From positions 188,956-252,955 of the forward strand of contig NZ_SOFL01000002.1 of assembly GCF_004402695.1 (NCBI RefSeq): DNA of 64,000 nt, in the 5' to 3' direction. The notes beneath the pieces were generated by a model. The model searched no databases and was not told the origin of the DNA. It was given only the letters and a program-made list of their open reading frames with translations. How positions within the stretch are numbered: the stretch's first letter is position 1; each line of letters starts with the position of its first letter. Shown here piece after piece: positions 29,568 to 39,906 of the stretch. Source of the DNA: Cryobacterium adonitolivorans. Its GTDB lineage: Bacteria; Actinomycetota; Actinomycetes; Actinomycetales; Microbacteriaceae. The translations under genes and the position numbers were made by a program.

Positions 29568-29909
29568 CCCCGGCAGGCCCAGCGGTGCGGGCGTTGGGCG
29601 GGTATGTTTCCCGTAGAGCGCGACCCTGGCCTGTGACGGGAGCCCAGATGAGTCACCGGACCGAAGTCGTCCCCCGGGCCGTCCTCGACCGGATCCGGAA
29701 TTTCTCCGACCGCGTCAGGAATGGCGGCGATTGTTCTCCGAGCCGTACGGCACCCTTTTCCCTGACGGCGGGTCTCCGGCAACATCCTCGTGCAGTTGAT
29801 CGGCGCGACCCTCGCTCGACTCTTCCTCACCGCCGTGATCGGGGTGTCCGCGAGCTCGTGGCCGTGATCCTCGGCACGACCTCGGTGGCGCAGAACGGAA
29901 ATGCGACCG
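29568..29909. other. 342-bp gene-free stretch with scrambled coding remnants
   Basis: I find no convincing gene. Short pieces in different frames read ILVQLIGATLARLFLTA (about 29781-29830) and RELVAVILGTTS (about 29850-29885), which faintly resemble membrane-channel helices of the MIP type. An ATG at 29648 has GGGAG before it, but the frame it opens is arginine/proline-rich and runs into the maltokinase gene from the other side. Confidence 0.3.
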
Positions 29910-31442
29910 TTAGCCGTTGTGGTGTGCCGGTGCGGCGGATGCGTGGGTGGAACGATCCTGCGCGGCGTGGCGGGGCGCGGAGGCGCTGAACCCCGCATGC
30001 TCGGCCAGGCGTCGTACGGCCCGCAGCGGGATCGGCAGCCAGGACGGCCGGTTGCGGATTTCGTAGACGCTCTCGTAGATAGCCTTGTCGAGCTCGAACG
30101 CGGCCAGCAGGGGCTCCTGGCCGGCGAGGGAGTTGCCTGGGAAGGCGTCGCGGTAGCCCCGCAGGAAGGCCGCCCTGGCGCTGGCCGCCCACACGCCGGC
30201 CCCCGATTCCGCCGCCGGATCCTGCCGGCCGATGGTGGCTCCCACGTAGTCGAACGAGCGCAGCATACCGGCCACGTCCCGCAGCGGGATGTCGGGCAGG
30301 GAACGTTCGGAGAGCGGCCGGAGCGGCTCACCCTCGAAGTCGATGAGGACCCAGCCGCGACCCGGCACGTCGAGCACCTGGCCGAGGTGGTAGTCGCCGT
30401 GGATGCGCTGCAGCTGCGGCCAGGCGGCTGCCTGTGCCCTGGCGAAGACGGCGCCGATCGCGTCGCGGTAGCCGGCGAGCTCCGGAACCTCCCGCGCCGC
30501 CAGGCGATAGCGTTCCCGCATGCTTCCGCACAGTTGGTTCACCACGTCGTCGGTGGCGTTCACGGTGGGAAACGCCCGTGCGAGGTCCCGGTGCACGGCG
30601 GCCGTCGCGGCACCGAGGGCGTGGGCCGGCCCGTCGAAGTCCTCGCCGGCTTCGGCGGCGCCGAGCGCCACCCGCCAGGCGTCTTCCACGCCGGGCAGGA
30701 ACTCCTGGACGAACACGAGATGGCCGCTGTGCTGCGTCGGGGAGAGCGGTGCCGTCCAGTCGCCCGAGATGACACCGATCGGCTCCGGAACGAACCGCGA
30801 ACCGACGCCGGCGAGGGCCGACTGCACCGAGACATCCGGGTTCTGGCCGTCGGCAACCACCCTGAACACCTTGCAGATAACCGGCCGGCTGGTGCGGCCG
30901 AAACTATCGGCGAGGTCGACGATGATGGAGGTATTGGACTGTTCACCGCTGAGCACGCGGCTGGCCGTGACCGAGAGTCCGGTAAGGGCGACTGCGCCGG
31001 CCGGCGCACCGCCGGCGAGGGTGGCTCCGAGGATCTCGCCCCGTGCGCCGACACCCGTCGGAGCCGCGGCTCCCGTGCCGCCGGCGAGGATGAAGGCGAG
31101 CAGGGCAGCGGCATAGGCCGGATCGTGGGTGGCGTCGTAGACGTACCGGGGACGTCCGTCGCCGTCGGTGGTCTGCTCGATGAGGGCCTGGGCGGCGGTG
31201 TCCGGCAGGGGCGCCGGGCGCTTGGTCAGTGGCAATTGGTACAGCGTCGAGTACCGGCTGGCCGTGTCGAGCACCAGGTGGCAGGCGATCCGCACGTCGG
31301 GCTCGGCGGTGGGCAGCGTCCAGAGGCCGATGCTCCGCAGCACGGGGCTGTGGCCCTTGCCGGCGAACCAGCGTTGGTCGGTCACCCATCGGTCGAGGTT
31401 TGCGGGAAGGTCGAAATCCGTGCCGACGCTGGCGTGCTCCAT
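29910..31442 (-). CDS. mak: Maltokinase
   Basis: A 510-residue kinase of the actinobacterial maltokinase family, which phosphorylates maltose to maltose 1-phosphate for GlgE-type alpha-glucan synthesis. Seen: WFAGKGH at the N-terminal cap, the phosphate-transfer motif IHGDYHLGQVL and metal site VLIDFEGEP, then RSLPDIPLRDVAGMLRSFDY. The start is the ATG at MEHASVG, where TACGCT lies 7 nt upstream; a GTG at 31469 would add nine residues. The usual partners treS and glgE are not in the window. Confidence 0.9.
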   Translation of the reverse strand: MEHASVGTDFDLPANLDRWVTDQRWFAGKGHSPVLRSIGLWTLPTAEPDVRIACHLVLDTASRYSTLYQLPLTKRPAPLPDTAAQALIEQTTDGDGRPRYVYDATHDPAYAAALLAFILAGGTGAAAPTGVGARGEILGATLAGGAPAGAVALTGLSVTASRVLSGEQSNTSIIVDLADSFGRTSRPVICKVFRVVADGQNPDVSVQSALAGVGSRFVPEPIGVISGDWTAPLSPTQHSGHLVFVQEFLPGVEDAWRVALGAAEAGEDFDGPAHALGAATAAVHRDLARAFPTVNATDDVVNQLCGSMRERYRLAAREVPELAGYRDAIGAVFARAQAAAWPQLQRIHGDYHLGQVLDVPGRGWVLIDFEGEPLRPLSERSLPDIPLRDVAGMLRSFDYVGATIGRQDPAAESGAGVWAASARAAFLRGYRDAFPGNSLAGQEPLLAAFELDKAIYESVYEIRNRPSWLPIPLRAVRRLAEHAGFSASAPRHAAQDRSTHASAAPAHHNG

Positions 31443-31449
31443 GACGCTC

Positions 31450-31455
31450 AGCGTA
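31450..31455 (-). promoter_or_regulatory. Leaderless -10 hexamer (TACGCT) of mak
   Basis: TACGCT on the minus strand ends 7 nt before the ATG at 31442. Confidence 0.4.
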
Positions 31456-31678
31456 CCCGCACCTGTCACTCAGGGGTCGCAGGGTGTACTTCCGTCACGG
31501 AGGAGCTGCGCCCCCGCAGGATAGAGTGCCTCTGCGATCCGCAGATCCCGGACGAAAACCCCTCCACCGACTGACCACCTCACCGACAGCACGGCGGCTT
31601 CGGGAACGCTAGCAGCATCCGCTCGGGCGCAGTACGTTGCGGCTGAGGCGTGCGGATGCGTCGAATTCGGGAGGGCTC

Positions 31679-34099
<2,421 letters not shown>

Positions 34100-34115
34100 G
34101 CCGGGGCGTTGTCCG

Positions 34116-34460
34116 TTATGCGCTGTCCTCGTCGGGATGCAGTTCGGTTCCGTCGAGCACGGCGCGTTCGTAGTCGGCCTCTGCGGCGTCGGCGACCTGC
34201 CGGGCGGCGATCACGCGCTCGGTGATCCGGTGTTCCACGGCTTCGGCCATCGCCACCTCGTCGGGGGAGGCGTTGGCCAGCAGGTCCTCGAGAACGTCGG
34301 GATCCCGGTGCATGGCTTCGATCGCGGACACCTCGGCGCGGGCCACCGCCGCCCGGCTGCGAAGGAAGGTGATCCGCGCCTCCCATCGGCCGTTTTTCCC
34401 CTGGCCGTCGTTCCCGTGCCCGCCGCGCCCCTGGCTGGGTTCATTCTGGTTCTCGCTCAC
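34116..34460 (-). CDS. Small helical protein of unknown function
   Basis: A 114-residue protein: glycine/asparagine-rich start, then one long charged helix (TFLRSRAAVARAEVSAIEAM, DPDVLEDLLANASPDEVAMA) likely to form a coiled coil. No cysteine, no membrane segment. GGGAGGTG lies 5 nt before the ATG, which makes it a convincing gene. It is convergent with ppsA and 78 nt downstream of the DUF6504 gene. Family not recognised. Confidence 0.7.
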   Translation of the reverse strand: MSENQNEPSQGRGGHGNDGQGKNGRWEARITFLRSRAAVARAEVSAIEAMHRDPDVLEDLLANASPDEVAMAEAVEHRITERVIAARQVADAAEADYERAVLDGTELHPDEDSA

Positions 34461-34538
34461 GGCACCTCCCTTGTCGGTGGGAGCCTAGCGCCGCATCCGG
34501 CCGCACGGAATGCGGGCACCGGGGCGCCACCGGGGGAG

Positions 34539-34820
34539 TTAGTCGTAGGCGCGCAGCAACTTCCAGCGGCCGCCGCCGTCGTCGTGCTGGATGTCGAAGA
34601 CGAGCGAGGTGCCGTCGTCGGCGGTGCCCTGGCAGCGCCAGGCGGCCACCGGTTTGGGCGGGTGGGTGAGGAAGTGCAGCAGCTCGTCTGGCAGCGACAC
34701 CGACGCCGTCAACGGGGTGGGGGTGTCGGTCACCCTGAACCGGCGGGCGCGCCAGACCAGGCGAACCGGAGAACCCTCCGGTGATACCCAGACTGCGACG
34801 GTTTCGTTAATCAGACTCAT
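34539..34820 (-). CDS. DUF6504-type small protein, SOS-controlled (paralogue 1)
   Basis: A 93-residue protein with the pattern VAVWVSPEGSPVRLVWRARRF, a central AAWRCQ, then SLVFDIQHDD and WKLLRAYD, that of DUF6504, a family seen beside mutasome genes in actinobacteria. GAGGTG precedes the ATG. A LexA box lies 22 nt upstream, so it should be damage-induced. A second copy of the family leads dnaE2 at 56568-56840; here no polymerase follows. Function unknown. Confidence 0.75.
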   Translation of the reverse strand: MSLINETVAVWVSPEGSPVRLVWRARRFRVTDTPTPLTASVSLPDELLHFLTHPPKPVAAWRCQGTADDGTSLVFDIQHDDGGGRWKLLRAYD

Positions 34821-34841
34821 GGCACATCACCTCAACAGATA

Positions 34842-34853
34842 GAACGTATGTTC
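34842..34853. promoter_or_regulatory. LexA (SOS) box of DUF6504 paralogue 1
   Basis: GAACGTATGTTC matches the actinobacterial SOS box (GAAC-N4-GTTC), flanked by A and CG-type bases. Confidence 0.8.
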
Positions 34854-34955
34854 GAAGTTTACCCCTCCGGGTGTGGCAACGCGAGATCGAGTTGCCCCGG
34901 TGCGGACGACTCGCCTTGTGATCACCGGCGCCGGGTGCACAGTCGTCGGAGATCA

Positions 34956-35015
34956 CCGAGACGTGCTCAACCGAGACGTGCTCAACCGAGACGTGCTCGA
35001 CCCAGACGTGCTCGG
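34956..35015. repeat. Four tandem 15-bp units upstream of a decayed VOC gene
   Basis: CCGAGACGTGCTCAA twice, then two diverging copies (34956, 34971, 34986, 35001) with a partial fifth at 35016. They end just before an AAGGA Shine-Dalgarno at 35024-35028. Confidence 0.7.
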
Positions 35016-35035
35016 CCCAGACGAAGGAATCCAGC

Positions 35036-35127
35036 GTGCAACCGATCACCCCTGCCTCTGGTTCGACGACACGGCCGAAGAAGCCGCGACGCTCTCACCG
35101 TTCCTCGCCAAGGTCGTCGCGCGGTGA
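35036..35127 (+). pseudogene. VOC/PhnB-type protein, truncated and frameshifted
   Basis: GTG (35036) opens VQPITP; a missing base at about 35051 shifts the frame, and CLWFDDTAEEAAT continues from 35053. That is the exact beginning of PhnB-like proteins. Only about 30 residues remain before a stop. AAGGA lies 8 nt before the GTG. Confidence 0.65.
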
Positions 35128-35128
35128 G

Positions 35129-35348
35129 CGCCGGCGTTCCTGGGCGGCATCGGCCTGTTGTCGACGTTCGTAGCGTTGTGGATCGCCTCACTGTCACCGG
35201 CGGACTCACCATCGAGGGTTGGCAGTCCTGGATCCTGGCCGCGCTGGTGGTCTGGCTGAGCACCGCCGTGGCGACGCTCCTGCTGCCGCTGGTGTTCCTG
35301 CGTGAGGCGATGGACAACCGCGGCGAGGCAGCCCACCCGAACTCGTGA
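35129..35348 (+). pseudogene. Remnant of a small membrane protein
   Basis: FLGGIGLLSTFVALWIASL is encoded in one frame up to about 35192 and continues in another as VTGGLTIEGWQSWILAALVV, WLSTAVATLLLPLVFLREAM. Restoring one base near 35193 would join the two into one membrane protein. No start codon with Shine-Dalgarno is present. Confidence 0.55.
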
Positions 35349-35382
35349 CGCCAGGCGTCCTGAAGCCCGGTTTCGACCCGGC

Positions 35383-36585
35383 TCAGGCGCGGCGCAGCCC
35401 GACCGCGGTCAGCACCAGGCAGCCGGCGCACGCGGCGGCCAGCAGCGCGAGCATGGTCGGGTAGCTCGCGAACTTGGTCAGGCTTGCGAAAGCCACGGGG
35501 AGCAGGAAGCCCACGTAGGTGAGGCTGTAATAGACGCCGGTGATGCCGGCGAGATCCGAGGGGGTGGAGATCCGCTGGATCTCGACAAGGCCGGCGACGA
35601 CCGTGATGCCGTAGGCCGCGCCCAGCAGGATGGCCGTGATCAGAGCCAGCACCGGGGAGAGCGTGACGGCCGTGCCGACGGCGCTGAGGATACCCGTGAG
35701 CATGAGGCCCATGCCCACGAGGATGGCCCGGCCGTGAGTGATCGAGTTGAGCCTGGAGACCTGCGGTTGCACCAGGGCTCCGGTGCCCAGGGTAAGCACG
35801 GTCAGGAGGGTGGCGAAGGCCAGGTTGAGTTCGCCGAGCTGCGACTCCACGAGCTTGGGCATCATCGCGTAGGCGATGCCGGCGGCACCGAAAACCCACG
35901 GCGCTGTCGGCAGCACCACCCGCAGGAACCGGCGGTGGCCGGCCAGCGGCACCTGCAGGTCGAGCCACAGTGACCCGTGCATCCGGCTGCGCGGCACGGT
36001 TTCCGGTGTACGCAGCAGGCGGGGCAGGATCAACAGGCTCAGCACAATGTGCACGGCGTATGGCAGCAGCGTCGGCATCGGGCCCCACTGGGCCAGCACG
36101 CCGGACACCCCGGCGCCCAGGCCGAATCCGACGGTCAGGGTGAGGGCGGGACGCCTGGCGCCGGCGGTCGGCCGGGCCACCAGGTCGAACGGGGCGCTCG
36201 AGAGCTCCTTGATCCAGGCGGTGCCGACCGACATCGCCACGCCCACGCTCAGGCCGGCGAGGAACCGGCCCAGGCAGATGACGACCTCGCTGGAGAACCC
36301 GAGCCCCAGCAGGATGCTCGCCACGATCCCGGCAATGACACCCGCGATCACCAGGGGCTTGCGTCCGTGGCGGTCGGAGAGCGCGCCGGCCAGCAGGAGG
36401 CCGGGAACCAGGCCGACGACGTAGAAGCCGAGGAAGAGGTCGGCGGTCACGGTGGAGTAATGGCCGAGGGTCTCGTACATGTGTAGCAGCGGGGTGAAGT
36501 GGTTGCCGCCCCAGGCCATCACGAACAGGGCGGGTGCGGCGAGGTGCCACGGGGGAGTGGCGCGGGCAGTGTGGCGGTTGGTCAT
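35383..36585 (-). CDS. MFS transporter
   Basis: A 400-residue protein with about 12 membrane helices. The loop between helices 2 and 3 reads GALSDRHGRKPLVIAG, the major-facilitator signature. Substrate cannot be read from sequence. It starts 16 nt after the GntR-family gene, so the two form an operon and the regulator probably controls export or uptake of its own ligand. Confidence 0.9.
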   Translation of the reverse strand: MTNRHTARATPPWHLAAPALFVMAWGGNHFTPLLHMYETLGHYSTVTADLFLGFYVVGLVPGLLLAGALSDRHGRKPLVIAGVIAGIVASILLGLGFSSEVVICLGRFLAGLSVGVAMSVGTAWIKELSSAPFDLVARPTAGARRPALTLTVGFGLGAGVSGVLAQWGPMPTLLPYAVHIVLSLLILPRLLRTPETVPRSRMHGSLWLDLQVPLAGHRRFLRVVLPTAPWVFGAAGIAYAMMPKLVESQLGELNLAFATLLTVLTLGTGALVQPQVSRLNSITHGRAILVGMGLMLTGILSAVGTAVTLSPVLALITAILLGAAYGITVVAGLVEIQRISTPSDLAGITGVYYSLTYVGFLLPVAFASLTKFASYPTMLALLAAACAGCLVLTAVGLRRA

Positions 36586-36601
36586 GGTGCTTTCTGGTTT
36601 G

Positions 36602-37267
36602 CTAAAGCGTCCGGGGCAGGCGGTGGCCGGATTCCAGGTGGGCCCGGAGCGCCTGGTCGTAGGCGGCGGTGTCGCCCACCCGCAGGTGGTCGGCCAGGAG
36701 GCGATGTTCGGCGATGAGCCTGTCGATGCTGTCGGGGTCGCGGGCGGCCACCCGGTGCACCAGGCGCTCGAGCCGGGGGCCGAGGCGGGAGTAGATCTCG
36801 TCGATGACACTGTTGTGGGTTTCGTCGACGACCCTGGAGTGGAAACGGTGATCGGCACGGGCGTAGGCCAGAAGATCGCCTGCGGAGGCGGCATCCGTCT
36901 GCTTCTGGATCAGAACACGCAACTCGGCGTCGACGGCGTCGATGTGGGTGGGGCGCTCGCCGAGGAGCTGCACGGCCTTCGTCTCGAGCAGGATGCGCAC
37001 CTGCAGGAGTTCGGTGGTCTCGGTGTCGTCGACCGCGGTGACGACGGCGCCCTTCTTGGGGAAGAGCCTGAGCAGCCCGGCCGACTCCAGTGCGAGAAAG
37101 GCCTCCCGGACCGGGGTGCGGCTGAGCGCGAGGGACGCGGCGACATCGCCCTCGGTGATGAGGGTGCTCGCCGCGAGCTCACCCGAGATGATCGCGTCGG
37201 CCACGTGGGCGTAGGCGCGCTCCACGGCGGAGGAGCCGGCCGTGCGGGAGCCTGCCGGGATTGTCAT
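36602..37267 (-). CDS. GntR-family regulator (FadR/FCD type)
   Basis: A 221-residue regulator. Winged helix with VADAIISGELAASTLITEGD, LALSRTPVREAFLALESAGL; FCD ligand domain with the metal-binding acid/histidine set (DHRFHSRVV, and ADHLRV further on). TATGAT lies 6 nt before the ATG (leaderless). A palindromic TGATGCATTTATCA-like site (minus strand, 37291-37304) upstream may be its own operator. Regulates the downstream MFS gene by position. Confidence 0.88.
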   Translation of the reverse strand: MTIPAGSRTAGSSAVERAYAHVADAIISGELAASTLITEGDVAASLALSRTPVREAFLALESAGLLRLFPKKGAVVTAVDDTETTELLQVRILLETKAVQLLGERPTHIDAVDAELRVLIQKQTDAASAGDLLAYARADHRFHSRVVDETHNSVIDEIYSRLGPRLERLVHRVAARDPDSIDRLIAEHRLLADHLRVGDTAAYDQALRAHLESGHRLPRTL

Positions 37268-37273
37268 TCCCTC

Positions 37274-37279
37274 ATCATA
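37274..37279 (-). promoter_or_regulatory. Leaderless -10 hexamer (TATGAT) of the GntR gene
   Basis: TATGAT on the minus strand ends 6 nt before the ATG at 37267. Confidence 0.55.
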
Positions 37280-37290
37280 TCGAGAAACTG

Positions 37291-37304
37291 GGCTGATAAA
37301 TGCA
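37291..37304. promoter_or_regulatory. Candidate GntR operator
   Basis: TGATAAATGCATCA: TGAT at one end and ATCA at the other, overlapping the expected -35 region of the GntR-MFS promoter. Confidence 0.4.
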
Positions 37305-37443
37305 TCAATAACCTCAACGCGGTTCGCCGGTGGCTCGCCGAATGCCGGCCGGGCGTCAGCAGTAGAGTTCAGGGATCGTGAGTCGATGATGCCTCGACCC
37401 GAGATCTGCCGGCATGACGCCGGCCCGACTGGAAGAGCAACTG

Positions 37444-38289
37444 ATGAGCGACCGAACCATTGTGATCACCGGCGCCAGCGACGGCATCGGTGCGGCAGCC
37501 GCGCGAGCGCTGGCCGCGACCGGTGAGCGCATCGTCATCGTCGGGCGCTCGCCGCAGAAGACCGAGGCGATCGCCGCGGAGCTCGGTGCGGATCACTTCG
37601 TTGCCGACTTCGGCCGGCTCGCCGAGGTGCGCACCCTGGCCGCCGAACTCCTGCAGCGCTATCCGCGCATCGACGTGCTGGCGAACAACGCCGGCGGCAT
37701 CATGGGCAACCGCGAGGTCACCGTCGACGGCCACGAGAAGACCTTCCAGGTGAACCACCTGGCTCCGTTCCTCCTCACCACCCTGCTGATGGATCGCCTC
37801 GTCTCCAGCCGAGCGTCGGTGGTCAACACCTCGAGCACCGCCAACCGGTTCGGTCGGGTCGACCTCGACGACCTCGAGAACGAGCGCAAGTACTCTCCCA
37901 ACAATGCCTACGGTGACGCGAAGCTCGCGAACATCCTCTTCACCCGGGAACTGCACCGGCGCTACAGCGCGCGGGGCATCGTGACGGCAGCCTTCCACCC
38001 GGGTGTTGTCGCCACGAGCTTCTCCACCGGCTCCACGAGCATCATGCGGCTGGTGTACCAGACCGCACTCAAGCGAATGCTCATCACTCCGGAAAAAGGT
38101 GCGGACACCCTGGTCTGGCTGGCGAGCACGGCCGCCGGCGTGGACTGGCAGTCGGGTGAATATTACGAGAAGCGCCGGCTGCACTCCACGAACCGTCAGG
38201 CCACGGATGCCGGCCTCGCGACGGCGCTCTGGGAACGCAGCATCGACATGGTGGCCACCGACCTGCTCCCGCAGGGCAGCGTCCTGTAA
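37444..38289 (+). CDS. Short-chain dehydrogenase/reductase
   Basis: A 281-residue SDR. Nucleotide loop TGASDGIG, NNAGG, and the catalytic YGDAK (Y-x-x-x-K) with NTSST upstream. The long C-terminal part with YYEKRR resembles retinol-dehydrogenase-like SDRs. Substrate unknown. GGAAGAG lies about 7 nt before the ATG of MSDRTIV. Confidence 0.88.
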   Translation: MSDRTIVITGASDGIGAAAARALAATGERIVIVGRSPQKTEAIAAELGADHFVADFGRLAEVRTLAAELLQRYPRIDVLANNAGGIMGNREVTVDGHEKTFQVNHLAPFLLTTLLMDRLVSSRASVVNTSSTANRFGRVDLDDLENERKYSPNNAYGDAKLANILFTRELHRRYSARGIVTAAFHPGVVATSFSTGSTSIMRLVYQTALKRMLITPEKGADTLVWLASTAAGVDWQSGEYYEKRRLHSTNRQATDAGLATALWERSIDMVATDLLPQGSVL

Positions 38290-38297
38290 CGAGCGGC

Positions 38298-39263
38298 TCA
38301 GGCAATCTTGGTCAGGGACGTGAACGACATGGTCGCTGATTGCCCCTTCTGGCAGGTTTGGTAGAGCAGGTCGTAGCCGCGGGGAATGTCGGCCGTGCTG
38401 TCCTGGTCGGCGTTCAGCATGACCACAATGCCGTCCACCCGGTACGTGCCGGCGTGCACACCGGTGAGGGTGATCACGGTTCCGGCGTCGTCCGGGAAGT
38501 CCTTGCCGCCACACGACCAGTGCTCGGCGATGGTGGGCACGTCCTGATAGTGCGCGGTCACGTCCACGGAGCCGACGCACTGGTCGAGCTCCGGCGTCCA
38601 GCCGATGGCGTGCACGTCGTTGGAGTACCGCTCGCGCAGGATTCGGTCCTGCTCGGCCTGCCACTCGGCCACGGCAGCGGTGACGGCCGCTACCGGGGCG
38701 GTGAGGTCATCGGCGATGCTCTCCACGCCATTCGCGGCGCCGAAGTCAAACGCGGAGAGGGCGCGGGCGCCATCGCTCACCCCGGCGCCCAGCTCGAGAA
38801 GGGTGGGCGAGGCGGCCGAGGTCGCCGCGGTGCTCTCCGCTGCCGTGAGCTCCTGGGCGGCCGCGCTCAGGCGCGTGGTCGCGGTGTCAATGGCGTCGGC
38901 CAGCACGAGTCGGGGCTGCTCGTTGAGTACCTTGCCAGCGCTCGCGGCCAGGGTGGCGATGGCGTCGTCGAGGGCGGTCTCGCCGGCGGTGACGGTCTGC
39001 ACGGCCGCGGCCTGATCATTCTGGAAGGCGGCAGCCGCGGCATCGTATGCGCCCTGGGCCGCGGACAGGGAGACCGCCCGCGCGACGAGGACGACCGCCA
39101 ACAACAGCGCGAGGGCGAACGCGGCCAGGATCATCCTGGCGCGGGCGCCCGTTGCCCACCGCGCCGGCGTGAGGCGTGGGAGAGAAGAGAGTCGAACATC
39201 CCCTGAAATTGGTGCCACCCCCTGTGTCTGCGTGCCTGCGACACTGCGTGCCGGTCGTATCAA
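38298..39263 (-). CDS. Membrane-anchored protein of unknown function
   Basis: A 321-residue protein with one membrane helix near the N-terminus (MILAAFALALLLAVVLVARA, about 44-63), an alanine/threonine-rich helical region that is probably a coiled coil (about 65-200), and a C-terminal domain with paired cysteines (DQCVGSVDV, HWSCGGKDFP, YQTCQKG). It is likely exposed outside the membrane. The start is uncertain: the frame opens at a TTG (39263). Family unknown. Confidence 0.6.
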   Translation of the reverse strand: MIRPARSVAGTQTQGVAPISGDVRLSSLPRLTPARWATGARARMILAAFALALLLAVVLVARAVSLSAAQGAYDAAAAAFQNDQAAAVQTVTAGETALDDAIATLAASAGKVLNEQPRLVLADAIDTATTRLSAAAQELTAAESTAATSAASPTLLELGAGVSDGARALSAFDFGAANGVESIADDLTAPVAAVTAAVAEWQAEQDRILRERYSNDVHAIGWTPELDQCVGSVDVTAHYQDVPTIAEHWSCGGKDFPDDAGTVITLTGVHAGTYRVDGIVVMLNADQDSTADIPRGYDLLYQTCQKGQSATMSFTSLTKIA

Positions 39264-39310
39264 AGTCTCGTGACTTGAAATACTACTGTCCCGGTGTTAC
39301 CACCACATTG

Positions 39311-39670
39311 ATGATTCACATCGGCACCTCGGGCTGGAGCTACGACCACTGGGAGGACGTGCTCTATCCCGTCGGCCTGCCCGCAGCGAAACGGCGGGGG
39401 AACTACATGGACGCCTTCGACACTGTCGAGCTCGATGCGAGTTTTTACCGATGGCCCCGGACGCGGCGTTCGCGGGCTGGCATCACCGGCTGCCCGCGGG
39501 TTTCTTGATGACGGTGAAGGCGCCCCGGGCCTGACCCACGCCTGGACTATTTCCTCGGCGACCTTCCGTGGTGGATCCGGGTGGCGGTGGAGTTTCGGCA
39601 CGAGAGCTGGGTCGATTTGCCCTGCTGGAGCGGCACGGAGCCTGGACGTTGCGCGCGGAGCTTCGGGGTG
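39311..39670 (+). pseudogene. DUF72 protein, frameshifted and deleted
   Basis: MIHIGTSGWSYDHWEDVLYP, then AFDTVELDASFYRW is the DUF72 N-terminus. At about 39450 the frame shifts to DAAFAGWHHRLPAGFLMTV, a large block is then missing, and LDYFLGDLPWWIRVAVEFRH follows, ending in another frame with FALLERHGAW. About 115 residues survive of about 240. Confidence 0.8.
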
Positions 39671-39906
39671 TGAACCGGCGCTGTGCTCCAGCGCGCACGA
39701 TGCCCAAGGCCCGCACAAGGCCCCTAGCGCCCGGGGCGTGGGTGAGATATGCAAAGCGGTGACGGAGCGCCGAAATGCGGAACCGACCTTGCCAAACAGC
39801 AGGTCGCCCAGAAAACACCTGCATAGAATTGTGGCCCGGGCGCGGTCTGACGAGTGAGCGCGTCGATGAGGCACCGGTAGACGGTGCGTATCCAACAGAG
39901 GTATTC

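Noticed and set aside
29648..29989. Plus-strand frame with GGGAG before its ATG
   Set aside because: Product is Arg/Pro-rich with no pattern, and its 3' third is antisense to maltokinase.
34956..35015. Short tandem units considered as a CRISPR array
   Set aside because: Units are 15 bp with no spacers; no cas genes in the window.
35036..35348. One-base shifts considered as programmed frameshifts
   Set aside because: No slippery heptamer or downstream stem is seen, and the genes are also truncated.
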